A DNA stretch of 64,000 bases from MTP4 sp052056915. Its GTDB lineage: Archaea > Halobacteriota > Methanosarcinia > Methanosarcinales > Methanosarcinaceae. The stretch spans positions 310,001-374,000 of the forward strand of contig NZ_CP195119.1 of assembly GCF_052056915.1 (NCBI RefSeq). Reading direction: 5' to 3'. Below the pieces are notes generated by a model. That model did not search any database and was not told the DNA's origin. It saw nothing but the letters and a program-made list of their open reading frames with translations. Below, piece by piece: positions 15,181 to 24,137 of this stretch. The position numbers and the translations under genes were made by a program. Within the stretch, counting starts at the first letter, position 1. Every line of letters starts with the position of its first letter.

Positions 15181-16473
15181 ATGGATAAGGAAACCATTCC
15201 GCCAGGCTTTAAAGATGCACTTGATTTCAAATTTGTTGACGCGATTTTCGGAAGGAGGTCACGCCGTTTTTTCCAGGGAGCTTCGATTCCAGAAGGGTAC
15301 TTCAAATATACTTCAAAGCATGACCTTTTGCCCCTTACTGAACTGGAGCAGATGATGGTTTTATCGGCTGCAGCCGGTAATACGGGCTGGCATAACCTGA
15401 TTATGCGTGGGGAAAGGTATGCGCCTGACCTTTCCAACTATGCCTGCAGTGCAGGAGGGCGTACGTTTCCGTCAGCAGCCGGTTTCCATACAAGCGAGCT
15501 CTTTTTCACCGACGATTCCGGAGTTTATTTCTTCGAGACCCGGGATGCGCCTGCTCTGGCAGGACGTTCGGACGAAGGAACCTTTGACCCGGAAGAGCTG
15601 CTTGAAGCCCACAGGGTCAGGGTCCGCAAACTGGCTGACGGCCGGCTGAAGCTTCCTCCCGAGGTCCCGCATATAGAAGCCCACAACACCTGGGTTGCCA
15701 ACCACCCCGGGACCACGCTGGTCATCCCGGTAGGGGACCTAGCCCAGCACGTCCTTGCAGGGCTCTGTTATTACACCCAGAACGGGGTTTGTTTTTACGA
15801 TGACATTCACGGGCAGGAGATCGAGAGGCTCGAGCGGTTCAGGCACCTGGTTGATGTGGAAAAACCATATCCTCTCAGCTTTCTGGAGATGTGGTCCCTT
15901 TCGGAACTGACCGCCGAACTTTCGATTTCCTGTTACGCAGGGATGCTCATGCTGCAGGCGATGGGCCTGGGTGGCTGGCTCTTCAACGGCATGGACCCCT
16001 TTTCAGTCCTGGGGGCAAGCGGTGACCCTGAGGTCCCTGGCCTGGGCTTCCGCTACGATACCGACGATCGCTGGTCCCTTCCAAACCCCACCGGACTTCC
16101 CGGCGTCCTTGAAGGCTACACCCCTCCGCACTACCGGGATATGCGCCATGCAGTGGATGCCCTTACCGAAAGGAAGTTCGGGCCCGGAGGCCCTTTCAAC
16201 CCGGAAACCCCGGGCTATTACAAAGACACGAAAGGGGTCAGGAGCAGCGCCCGGCCCCACGATGAAGAGTTCAGGGAATGCGTTGCCCTCCAGGCGCAGC
16301 ACATCTATGACCACTTTGGCAAATTCCCGGGCACAGTGCCAAGCATTTTTGTTCTTCCCTACCTCCAGGCCCAGCATCTGGACCTCGATTTTTACGACCA
16401 CTTCTACGAGAAGGGGGCCTACCTTGAAACCCATGCCCGGCACATGGAACGCTGGCACCCGGGAGGTAAATGA
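15181..16473 (+). CDS. SagB/nitroreductase-like FMN protein, 430 residues
   Basis: The N-terminal part reads FGRRSRRFFQGASIPEG, the RRSxRxF phosphate-binding pattern of nitroreductases, and LSAAAGNTGWHN where family members have the A..A.S..N FMN motif. ACSAGGRTFPSAAGFHTSELFF matches the SAGG..P..E segment of SagB-type dehydrogenases, and MLMLQAMGLGGWLFNG matches the late helix of the fold. The last 150 residues (GFRYDTDDRWSLP to WHPGGK) are not familiar. It probably carries out a flavin-dependent oxidation or reduction; no cyclodehydratase or peptide precursor is nearby, so a RiPP role is not supported. An IS element is inserted 29 bp after the stop. Confidence 0.6.
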   Translation: MDKETIPPGFKDALDFKFVDAIFGRRSRRFFQGASIPEGYFKYTSKHDLLPLTELEQMMVLSAAAGNTGWHNLIMRGERYAPDLSNYACSAGGRTFPSAAGFHTSELFFTDDSGVYFFETRDAPALAGRSDEGTFDPEELLEAHRVRVRKLADGRLKLPPEVPHIEAHNTWVANHPGTTLVIPVGDLAQHVLAGLCYYTQNGVCFYDDIHGQEIERLERFRHLVDVEKPYPLSFLEMWSLSELTAELSISCYAGMLMLQAMGLGGWLFNGMDPFSVLGASGDPEVPGLGFRYDTDDRWSLPNPTGLPGVLEGYTPPHYRDMRHAVDALTERKFGPGGPFNPETPGYYKDTKGVRSSARPHDEEFRECVALQAQHIYDHFGKFPGTVPSIFVLPYLQAQHLDLDFYDHFYEKGAYLETHARHMERWHPGGK

Positions 16474-16501
16474 AGCTGTCCGCAAAAAGTGTCTGAATCA
16501 A

Positions 16502-18196
16502 GCTGTCTCAAAACCGTTTTGAATTCTACAATTGGGTAATATCCATTTCAATTTCAATTTTTATTCGAAAAGAGATCAGTTTTCATTGATCAACATAGCT
16601 TACTTGTCTTTCCCGCCACAATTCTGCATCCATTCCCTAATTTATTTCCTCTCCCGGTTATCATTTTCAGAATTTCTTTCAAACTTTTACCTTCTCTCTT
16701 CATGAAATCCACTATTTTCTTTAGATTGTGTACAGTACACATCATAATAAACTCAATTTTTGTCTTCCTTTTCCCTCTCAAAAGAAATTCCCTGAATCCT
16801 CTATCCTGTTTCATCTGGCCAAACACAGGTTCTACAGTAAACATTCTTTCCTGATACTGTTCCGTTCCTTCTTCTGTATTCAGTTTAGCCCTCATATTCT
16901 CCATCAGGTACTCCCTTGGATCTCTTGATATTGTCCTGTTTTCACTCTCGGTACATGCATTTTTTAACACGCATAAAGAACAATACTTACATACATAATA
17001 CCGTAAATCTGGCTCATCGTTCCTTTTTTGTATTCTTGTAAATGGGATTTCAAATGCAGCAGGGCAATAATAACAGTCCTTTTCCTGATCATATTTAAAG
17101 AGAGATTTTCTGAACTTCTTTGCTTTTCCCCTTTTCTCTACTTCATAAAAGTTATCAGGAATATAAGCATCAATTTCTTGATCGAGTAAAAATTTCACAT
17201 TATCATATGAAAAATAACCTGCATCTGCCAGCACTATTGTTGGCTTGTATCCCAGTGTTTCTTTTACATTTTCTATCATTGGTTCAACTTGATGCAAGTC
17301 ATTTTCTTCATCGACAACGTCTGATGCAACGATTATTTGTTCCTTTTCATCAACAGCAACCTGACAATTATAAGAAGGTTTCTTGCTTCCATCTTTATGC
17401 TTCATAATTTTAGCATCGTTGTCTGTGATGTTTACTTTTTTTAACTTTTCTTCGTCAATTTTTTTCATAGCAGCTTTGATTTTCTCTAATCTTTTCTGCT
17501 TGTTAACCAGTTCTTCTGGCACCTGGTATGGTGTCGAATCACCATAAATTTCGTCTTCCTGTTTATCGACCTCAATGCTTTCTTTGAGTATCTTATCGAT
17601 CTCTTTTTTGAGAGCGTCGGAACTCTTACTTTGTCTTGGTGAAGCGTTTGCCTTAACCTTTGTTCCATCGATCGAAATACTGGAACCAATCATATCCATT
17701 TCCTTACAAAACGTGACAACCTGTGAAAATATTTCTTTAATCGGGTCAAGATGAGTTGAACGGAATCGACAAATAGTATGGAAATCAGGTTTTTGCATAG
17801 CTGCAAGGTACATAAAAGCAGTATCAGTTTGTGTCATTTGCTCTATCTTGCGTGAACTTCTAATGTTTATAAGGTACCCGTAGAGTAAGATTTTTAAAAG
17901 AAATCTTGGGTGATAGGCAGGGCAACCTTCCTCAGAGTAAGTGGACTCAATATCACTAATATCAACGAGATCTATGAGGTCGTTTAACACTCTGGCAATA
18001 TGGTTTTCAGGAACAAACTCTTCCAGGCTTAATGGAAGTAAAAATTGCTGCTTTTGATCGTACTTTTTGAACATGGTGAAACACTGGAATTAATTTTATC
18101 AAATAGTATACTTATATGTAATACATATTTTTAAAAAGATAAATATTCCTAATATTTCTTACCCAAATGTGCGATCAAGCATAGTTTTGAGACAGC
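16502..18196 (-). mobile_element. IS1182-family insertion sequence, apparently complete
   Basis: A 1.7-kb element bounded by 13-bp perfect terminal inverted repeats GCTGTCTCAAAAC, at 16502-16514 and, inverted, at 18184-18196. It contains one full-length transposase gene. The left end lies 28 bp after the stop of the gene 15181-16473; the right end abuts a gene remnant. I could not identify a target duplication because the flanks show no obvious match. Confidence 0.87.
16590..18074 (-). CDS. IS1182-family transposase
   Basis: DDE transposase of 494 residues. The N-terminal helical part (FVPENHIARVLNDLIDLVD, CPAYHPRFLLKILLYGY) is typical of IS1182/IS5-group proteins. Candidate catalytic residues are in SISIDGTKVKA, IVLADAGYF and FTVEPVFGQMK. 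A zinc-like cluster CKYCSLC..KNAC lies at about residue 375. No stop or frameshift interrupts it, so the element may be active. The ATG at 18074 is preceded by a weak ribosome site, common for IS genes. Confidence 0.93.
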   Translation of the reverse strand: MFKKYDQKQQFLLPLSLEEFVPENHIARVLNDLIDLVDISDIESTYSEEGCPAYHPRFLLKILLYGYLINIRSSRKIEQMTQTDTAFMYLAAMQKPDFHTICRFRSTHLDPIKEIFSQVVTFCKEMDMIGSSISIDGTKVKANASPRQSKSSDALKKEIDKILKESIEVDKQEDEIYGDSTPYQVPEELVNKQKRLEKIKAAMKKIDEEKLKKVNITDNDAKIMKHKDGSKKPSYNCQVAVDEKEQIIVASDVVDEENDLHQVEPMIENVKETLGYKPTIVLADAGYFSYDNVKFLLDQEIDAYIPDNFYEVEKRGKAKKFRKSLFKYDQEKDCYYCPAAFEIPFTRIQKRNDEPDLRYYVCKYCSLCVLKNACTESENRTISRDPREYLMENMRAKLNTEEGTEQYQERMFTVEPVFGQMKQDRGFREFLLRGKRKTKIEFIMMCTVHNLKKIVDFMKREGKSLKEILKMITGRGNKLGNGCRIVAGKTSKLC

Positions 18197-18497
18197 CTGA
18201 AAATATGTATTTTTTCGCGAGATAGCTGACTACTATAACCAAGGTCAATCCATTATAATTTATAATCATCGAAATCGTAAGCCTGAAGAAGAATACCTAA
18301 AAAGGTTCAATCCTTTAAAAAAAATGTTTGATTACAAAACCACTATTTATCTTTTTAGGGCAAAAAGAGGAACAACAAGAGACTTCTTAATGATAATCCA
18401 GCCCAAACACTTGAGTTATTTCGAAAAAAGAATTGATGATTTTAAACAGAGCTTTTGGGTAACAGGTGGTCATTTTAGTAAAATTGAGAAACTCTGA
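18197..18497 (+). pseudogene. C-terminal remnant of a gene truncated at the IS element
   Basis: Directly at the right IS end an open frame without start runs to the TGA at 18495-18497: FREIADYYNQGQSII, then NHRNRKPEEEYLKRF, RAKRGTTRDFLMIIQPKH and FWVTGGHFSKIEKL. It has the look of a genuine protein end (possibly TcmP-like, that is a three-Cys-motif partner protein; weak). The 5' part is not found on the left side of the IS, so a deletion accompanied or followed insertion. Confidence 0.55.
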
Positions 18498-18566
18498 CCC
18501 ATAATTTTGCAAGGTAAGTTTACATAATTCACAGAAGGACAATTACTTTTATTGAGGAAATGCAGT

Positions 18567-19439
18567 ATGGCAATAGATTTGAGCTTAAGTTCGGAAGGGA
18601 TATCTTTACACAATTTCACAAAAATCCCACAATTAGGTATAGAAATTAATGTTGAAAATAAAGAAACATATGAGTTTAATATCTTAGGCTACACATTGAA
18701 ATTATATATAGCAAACGTGTTTATCAACCAATTCACTGCATTTAAAACTATGTTTCTGTATTCAGCAGGATCTCAATCGAATGCAACTCGAATACGTGGA
18801 AACTTCAATATAACTCCACATCTTTTTAATGCAATAGAAGAATCCCGAATTTCATCTCCTCTTAAAATGCGCATTGATTGCGAAATATTATGTGTTCGCC
18901 CAGATGGTAACTTTAACAGTCCCATGAAGTTTGATGGATTTTTACAAAAGGAGAATACTGTTTACTACGATCTATCATTGGAAAAATGGCATGATCTTGC
19001 TTCAAAAATGGGTTACAAAAATTACGCAATTTACGAGGTATCATTTTCAAATAGACCACTATCAAATCAATTTAAATATGTAATTGATGAATTAAATAAT
19101 GCAAAAAATGCATTTGATAATGGTGACTATAATTCTACAATCTATAAGTGCCGCATCGTATTAGATGAGATCTCCAAACTCACAAAAGAAAACAAAGTGA
19201 TGAAAACACAATTAGCTGAATTTATTGATGAAGGTTCAAGGAACCCAGAAAGTCTTAAAAGTAAAAAAATAAATGACATACTATTTAATACCTATAATTT
19301 CATGCATATAGCACCACACTCAAATGAATATCCTCCAATTGGTCGAGAAGATGCAGAATTTGCATTAACTTTGTGTTATTCTATTGTACAATACTATAAT
19401 ATAAAGCTCAATCAGTATGAAACCAAGATGTATACCTAA
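18567..19439 (+). CDS. Unrecognised two-part protein, possible defence gene
   Basis: I do not recognise the family. Residues 1-155 look like a beta-rich N-terminal domain (LGIEINVENKETYEF, MRIDCEILCVRPDGNF), and residues 175-285 are helical (ELNNAKNAFDNGDYNSTIYKCRIVLDEI, FNTYNFMHIAPHS), reminiscent of C-terminal helical bundles of abortive-infection-like proteins, although no RxxxxxH HEPN motif is visible. I choose the ATG at 18567 with GAGGAA ten bases upstream; TTG at 18552 adds five residues. The gene is AT-richer than its neighbours and lies beside an IS and a truncated gene, signs of an accessory island. Confidence 0.6.
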   Translation: MAIDLSLSSEGISLHNFTKIPQLGIEINVENKETYEFNILGYTLKLYIANVFINQFTAFKTMFLYSAGSQSNATRIRGNFNITPHLFNAIEESRISSPLKMRIDCEILCVRPDGNFNSPMKFDGFLQKENTVYYDLSLEKWHDLASKMGYKNYAIYEVSFSNRPLSNQFKYVIDELNNAKNAFDNGDYNSTIYKCRIVLDEISKLTKENKVMKTQLAEFIDEGSRNPESLKSKKINDILFNTYNFMHIAPHSNEYPPIGREDAEFALTLCYSIVQYYNIKLNQYETKMYT

Positions 19440-19678
19440 TATCTAAGCGATTTAGGCACAATTTCAAAACACATTTCTATTTTTCTATATCAGCTAAACC
19501 TAAGGGTAGAGAGAATGTTCAGGACTTTAATCTAATATTAGTAAAGATTTTCAAGAGTTTTTATCCAACTTCTGCTAAAGTTAATCCCTTTTTTAATTCC
19601 ACAATAAATATTACCAACCTCCCCCATTATCCGCCTTATAACACCCAACCCAAAACCCCCTAAAAAAAGGAATAAAAA

Positions 19679-20845
19679 ATGATAATCCTCGACCACCCCT
19701 ACGTCTCCGAATTTTTGCTGGATACCGTTGCCGAAATGCAGGTCCCTGTTTTGAAAAACGAAATGTCAGCCGGAATAAGCACGGAGAAAAAGTTCAGGCT
19801 CCTTGAGGAAGCCGAATTTATTGAAAGCGTAAAAGAGCAGGGGATCTGCCCGCTTTATTCCAATTCCGAAAACTCCATTGACTGGATAGCCGAAAACCTG
19901 GCTTTTACCGGGCTTCCGGAGAAGATTGAGTTTTTCAAGAACAAGGTCAGGTTCAGGGAACTGCTCGAGAGGATTTACCCCGAGTTCCGTTTCCAGGCTG
20001 TGGACTTTGACAGGCTCGATGAGCTCCGGGTTGAGGAGATAAAAAAGCCCTTCATCATAAAGCCCGCAGTCGGGTTTTTCAGCCTCGGGGTGCACAAGGT
20101 CTCAAGCGATCAGGAATGGGCTTCCGTCCTGCAGAGCATAAAGGCAGAGGTGGAAGAGATAAGAGACCTCTATCCGGTGCAGGTCCTCAATGTGGGCCAG
20201 TTCATTATCGAGGAGTGCATCGAAGGCGAGGAGTTTGCGGTTGACGCCTATTTTAACGGCGAAGGAAAGCCTGTGATCCTCAATATCTTCAAGCACATCT
20301 TTTCCTCGGAAAGCGATGTCAGCGACAGGGTCTACTTTACTTCGAAAGAGGTGATCGAAACTTACCGGGAAGCTTTTGAAGACCTCCTGAAGGAAATCGG
20401 GAAGCTAACAGGCCTGAGGAACTTCCCCCTGCACATCGAGCTTCGGGTGGGAGAAGACCGGCGTATCCAGCCAATCGAGCTTAACCCAATGCGCTTTGCG
20501 GGCTGGTGCACAACGGATATCGCACACTTCGCCTACGGGATAAACACCTACAGGTACTTCCTTGAACAGCTTGAACCCGACTGGGAGAAGATTCTCGAAG
20601 GCAGGGAAGGGAAAAACTACTGCCTGGTCGTGCTTGACAAACCGGCCGACCTCAATATAAAAGACGTAAAAGCCTTCGATTACGAAAAGCTGCTTTCGGA
20701 TTTCGAAAAGCCCCTGGAGCTCAGGAAAGTCGATTATGGAAAATTCGGTTTCTTCGGGTTCCTGTTTGCGGAAAACCAGGCGGAGAAATGGGGAGAGATC
20801 GAGCGGATTTTGAAATCGGATTTGAGGGAATATATCCGGAAATGA
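19679..20845 (+). CDS. ATP-grasp family carboxylate-amine ligase
   Basis: ATP-grasp enzymes join a carboxylate to an amine or thiol through an acyl phosphate. Visible motifs are KPFIIKPAVGFFSLGVHKV (ATP-binding lysine and glycine loop, about residues 121-140), IIEECIEGEEFAVDAYF (adenine-binding) and IQPIELNPMRFAGW (Mg-binding E and N). The C-terminal 90 residues carry a DVKAFDYEKLL segment. Residues 1-70 form the pre-ATP-grasp fold. The substrate is unknown and no biosynthetic neighbours are present. The ATG at 19679 starts the conserved MIILDHPYVSEF; there is no strong ribosome site. Confidence 0.85.
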   Translation: MIILDHPYVSEFLLDTVAEMQVPVLKNEMSAGISTEKKFRLLEEAEFIESVKEQGICPLYSNSENSIDWIAENLAFTGLPEKIEFFKNKVRFRELLERIYPEFRFQAVDFDRLDELRVEEIKKPFIIKPAVGFFSLGVHKVSSDQEWASVLQSIKAEVEEIRDLYPVQVLNVGQFIIEECIEGEEFAVDAYFNGEGKPVILNIFKHIFSSESDVSDRVYFTSKEVIETYREAFEDLLKEIGKLTGLRNFPLHIELRVGEDRRIQPIELNPMRFAGWCTTDIAHFAYGINTYRYFLEQLEPDWEKILEGREGKNYCLVVLDKPADLNIKDVKAFDYEKLLSDFEKPLELRKVDYGKFGFFGFLFAENQAEKWGEIERILKSDLREYIRK

Positions 20846-20889
20846 ATGAAATGAATGTCCGCTTTTCGATTCGATCGTTAAAAATGCCG

Positions 20890-20908
20890 CCGCCAACTTG
20901 CCTGGCGG
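20890..20908. repeat. Dispersed hairpin CCGCC-GGCGG, copy 1
   Basis: CCGCCAACTTGCCTGGCGG followed by CTCTCACAAAA just after the ATP-grasp gene. A copy with one difference in the 19 bases, also followed by CTCACAAAA, lies at 32558-32576. It probably forms a small stem-loop of a REP-like family. Confidence 0.7.
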
Positions 20909-21029
20909 CTCTCACAAAAAGGAAATGATAAGGAGATGGGAAAGACGGCTTTGGAGAAATCATCCATAACGACTAAAGGATGAAAAAAAGTTACAAAATT
21001 TTTATTTTTTTAGTTTGAACCTTATTCCT

Positions 21030-21483
21030 TACTTTTCACATTCGGCTCTCTTTCTGTATCGCTCATCAAACGCCTCATCTCTTATGTTTTGGTTTCTCAG
21101 GTAGATTCCAACCTGTTCTTTCCTTCCATTTTCGTATAGAAACTTTAGTTTGTTTTACATCGCTGAATGAATATCTCTGCCTACTTTCTATATTTTGTTG
21201 CCCAATTATCGATTCTTTCCTCTTTGCCTTCTTCATTTATTACGGCATTGGAAGCAAAAGAAATAACCGGTTTTGCATTCAGATGATACCAGATGTCAGA
21301 ATGATTAAGGACTGAACCATAGACTCCGTCTGCTGAATACAATTCAAGATCAGCATTTATCGTCTTTAGAATTTCAATATGATTCATAAGTTCTGGAGAA
21401 TCCCCAGCTACCTTTTGTGTGAGCCATAAAAACAGAATAGAAAAGAATTTGTTTTTAAGTCGAAATTCTAATTTGAGAGCCAC
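21030..21483 (-). pseudogene. Decayed IS transposase (IS4/IS5-like) C-terminal part
   Basis: From 21483 the minus strand encodes ELMNHIEILKTINADLEL, YSADGVYGSVLNHSDIWYHL and KPVISFASNAV, with the Asp-containing strand of a DDE transposase. The frame stops at 21181, and after a frameshift the C-terminal segment YLRNQNIRDEAFDERYRKR, typical of such enzymes, continues. The N-terminal half and the ends are missing. The rest of 20909-21660 shows no gene. Confidence 0.75.
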
Positions 21484-21661
21484 TAGTTTCCTAAGTATAT
21501 TTTCTATAATAAATATATAGAATTAATATGATATAATTAATATTATATTTCTAGCCAATATACAAAAAATAATCAGTAAAAAATATTATAAATAAGTTTC
21601 TTGCCGAAAGTAGGTTAAATAGTTATACGTCAACAATAGGACGACAAAAGGGGGGCATTCA

Positions 21662-22333
21662 ATGTCAAAATTCTACATATTTCATGGAGACGAGTACGTA
21701 AGGCATTCCTATGGCCGTGGGCCTGACGCCGGATATCCTAAGAAGATCCAGGAAGTCTGGAGCGGCTATCCCAGTAGCTGGCGTAGACCCAATGTCAGGA
21801 TCGACGCTGCATTGTACTATCCAGGAAACGACAAATTCTACATATTTCACAGAGACGAGTACGTCAGGCATTCCTACGGCCGCGGGCCTGATGCCGGATA
21901 CCCTAAGAAGATCCAGGAAGTCTGGAGCGGCTACCCCAGTAGCTGGAGGGGACCATCCAATCGGATTGATGCGGCATTGTACTATCCGGGAAACGATAAA
22001 TTCTACATATTTCACGAAGATGAGTATGTCAGGCATTCCTATGGCCGCGGGCCTGACACCGGATACCCTAAGAAGATTCAGGAAGTCTGGAGCGCTTGGC
22101 CAAGCAGCTGGACCTCAAGCTACGTGCAAGTTGCGTTATACCACCCTGACAATGAGAAATTCTACATTTTTCAAAATGACGAGTACGTCAGGCATTCCTA
22201 CAACCGCGGGGCCGACCCGGGATATCCAAAGAAAATTGGCGATGTATGGAGCGGCTGGCCTTCCGAGTGGAATGACCCTCCGGGTGAGCACCTCACACGC
22301 TTCGATGCAGCGCTCTCCTATCCCCACATCTAA
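21662..22333 (+). CDS. Protein of four hemopexin-like repeats
   Basis: The 223-residue protein consists only of repeats of about 55 residues, each KFYIFHGDEYVRHSYGRG, then AGYPKKIQEVWSGYPSSW, then RIDAALYYPGND. This is the hemopexin-like motif (F-Y-x-F-x-G-x-x-Y-x-R, and a W in the P-x-x-I-x-x-x-W segment); four units can close one four-bladed propeller. Repeats 1 and 2 are almost identical, 4 the most divergent. There is no signal peptide. Related photopexin-like proteins bind ligands or metals, but the target here is unknown. GGGG lies upstream of the ATG at 21662. Confidence 0.82.
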   Translation: MSKFYIFHGDEYVRHSYGRGPDAGYPKKIQEVWSGYPSSWRRPNVRIDAALYYPGNDKFYIFHRDEYVRHSYGRGPDAGYPKKIQEVWSGYPSSWRGPSNRIDAALYYPGNDKFYIFHEDEYVRHSYGRGPDTGYPKKIQEVWSAWPSSWTSSYVQVALYHPDNEKFYIFQNDEYVRHSYNRGADPGYPKKIGDVWSGWPSEWNDPPGEHLTRFDAALSYPHI

Positions 22334-22565
22334 CTTTGGGTGAATTGTGCGCAACCAGAGAAATTTAGACGCAAAGGGGTGCATTGGGCGAACACTCCGT
22401 GCAGAGCCAGCGGCAGGATGGGATTCTTGGTTTTTATGGAGCTAAAATCAGAACCTCTTTTCCTGAACTTTGTTTCAAAAAATATATCCTCCTTCAGACG
22501 GGAGATTAATTCTGATTTTAAATATAAAACCACTGGATAAATATATCCATAAAAGGGGAGATAAA

Positions 22566-23279
22566 ATGATGAGGTTAAAAGGTCAAACTGCCCTCATAAC
22601 CGGCGGGGGGAGAGGTATCGGAAGGGCTGTAGCCCTTGAGCTGGCAAAAGAGGGGGCAAACATTGTCGTTACTGCCAGGCACGAGAGTGAAATCCGGGAA
22701 ACAGTCCGGATGGTGAAGCAGGCCGGAGTTAAAGCAATGGCTGTCCAGGCCGATATCCGGAATGAAGAAGACGTCTGGAATCTGGTCTCAAAGACCATGG
22801 AAAAGTGCGGAAGGCTCGATATCCTTGTGAACAATGCGGGGATAGCTCACAGGAAGTCGGTTGAGGAGACCTCAATTGAGGAATACGAGGAGATAATGGA
22901 CACAAACGTGAAGGGGCTTTTCCTCTGCACGAAGCATGCAATTCCTCATATTTCAAAGAGCAGGAACGGGAAGATCATCAATATCTCGTCCGGTGCGGGG
23001 CAGCACGGGATCTCGGATCTTTCGGTTTACAGCGCCTCGAAGTTTGCGGTAAACGGCTTTACGGAAGCCCTGGCCTCGGAACTTAGCGGGAGGGCGATGG
23101 TCTATTGCGTCTGCCCTGGAGCTGTGGACACTGAGATGTACAGGTCCATGTTTATGGACATCCCGATGCTCAAGCCGAAACACGTTGCCGAAAAGGTCCT
23201 GGAGCTTTCCCTGCCGGAATCAAATGTACTCTCAGGGTCCGTAATCGAGGTCTATGCGCCGCCTATTCCGCAGCTGTAA
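22566..23279 (+). CDS. Short-chain dehydrogenase/reductase 1
   Basis: Classical SDR with cofactor loop TGGGRGIGRA (about residues 13-22), NNAG, and the S-Y-K catalytic set in NISSGAGQHG and VYSASKFAV. The length (237 residues) is normal. The ATG at 22566 follows GGGGAGAT; the open frame extends upstream, but without conserved sequence or a ribosome site. The product is paralogous to the protein at 27911-28627 (shared EIMDTNVKG-LFLCTK and DTEMY-SMFM segments). The residue after the Rossmann beta-2 strand is TARHE, compatible with NADP preference. Substrate unknown. Short tandem copies of the last codons follow the stop. Confidence 0.88.
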   Translation: MMRLKGQTALITGGGRGIGRAVALELAKEGANIVVTARHESEIRETVRMVKQAGVKAMAVQADIRNEEDVWNLVSKTMEKCGRLDILVNNAGIAHRKSVEETSIEEYEEIMDTNVKGLFLCTKHAIPHISKSRNGKIINISSGAGQHGISDLSVYSASKFAVNGFTEALASELSGRAMVYCVCPGAVDTEMYRSMFMDIPMLKPKHVAEKVLELSLPESNVLSGSVIEVYAPPIPQL

Positions 23280-23312
23280 CTTTCCGCAGCTGTAACTTTC
23301 CGCAGCTATAAG
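23265..23312. repeat. 16-bp tandem repeat over the SDR 1 stop codon
   Basis: CGCAGCTGTAACTTTC is repeated two and a half times; the first copy includes the TAA stop of the gene ending at 23279, so any readthrough meets further stops. Confidence 0.8.
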
Positions 23313-23366
23313 TCAAATATCCACAACTTTCATTTTTCTTTTTATTATCAAAAATACTGCTGCCCT

Positions 23367-24137
23367 TCAATAACTTGACACCGGAAGGACCGTAACTGCC
23401 CCGGTCTTTTCACTGAAGCCAATTTCGGCATCCACGTCGTAAACGGTCCTGATATTGAAATCGGTCAGGACTTCTTCGGGTTTGCCTTCTGCAAAAATTT
23501 CCCCGGAGCGGAGGAGCAGGAGCCTGTCACAGTAGCGGCTTGCCAGGTTCAGGTCGTGGGAGACGATTATGACTGCAAGGGACTTTTCCCGGGCAAAGGT
23601 TCTCAGGATTTCCATGATTTCGAGCTGGTGCTTTACATCGAGATTGCTTGTGGGCTCGTCGAGGAGAAGGACTCTGGGTTCCTGGACAAGGGCTCTTGCG
23701 ATCAGGACTTTTTGTTTTTCCCCGCCGCTCAGCTCGTTGAAGTTCCTCATGCCCAGGGGCTCGAGGTGGAGAAGGGAAAATATCTCCGAAACCATATCAA
23801 GGTCACTTTCTTCCACGTTCCAGCCGATGTAGGGCCTTCTCCCGAGCAGGACAACATCGAAAACCTTCACAGGAAAAGAGTATCCATGGACGTTCTGGGG
23901 CACGTATCCTATCAGTTTGCTGACCTCTTTTATGCTCATGTTCCGGAGGGCTTTTCCCTCAAGGAAGACTTCCCCTTCCGGCTTTAGGATCAGGTTCATG
24001 CATTTAAGAAGAGTGCTTTTCCCGCCTCCGTTGGGACCCACAAGCCCGAGAACCTCTCCATAATTTGCAGATAGATCGATGCTTTTAAGGATTTTTTGCT
24101 GCCCGTACCCGAAGGACAGATTTCTCAATTCCAGCAT
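23367..24137 (-). CDS. ABC transporter ATP-binding protein (iron chelate / cobalamin type)
   Basis: ATPase of a FecCDE/BtuCD-type importer: Walker A GPNGGGKST (about residues 34-42), Q-loop IGYVPQN, signature LSGGEKQKVLIARAL, Walker B VLLLDEPTS with the NLDV D-loop, and switch histidine in IIVSHDLN. Its start ATG overlaps the TAA stop of the hydrolase gene by one base (TAATG), so translation is coupled. It is the last gene of the operon 27563-23367. Substrate is probably a metal chelate, not specified by the sequence. Confidence 0.92.
   Translation of the reverse strand: MLELRNLSFGYGQQKILKSIDLSANYGEVLGLVGPNGGGKSTLLKCMNLILKPEGEVFLEGKALRNMSIKEVSKLIGYVPQNVHGYSFPVKVFDVVLLGRRPYIGWNVEESDLDMVSEIFSLLHLEPLGMRNFNELSGGEKQKVLIARALVQEPRVLLLDEPTSNLDVKHQLEIMEILRTFAREKSLAVIIVSHDLNLASRYCDRLLLLRSGEIFAEGKPEEVLTDFNIRTVYDVDAEIGFSEKTGAVTVLPVSSY

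Noticed and set aside
18567..19439. HEPN ribonuclease assignment
   Set aside because: The helical C-domain suggests it, but the R-x4-6-H motif is missing, so I left the gene unassigned.
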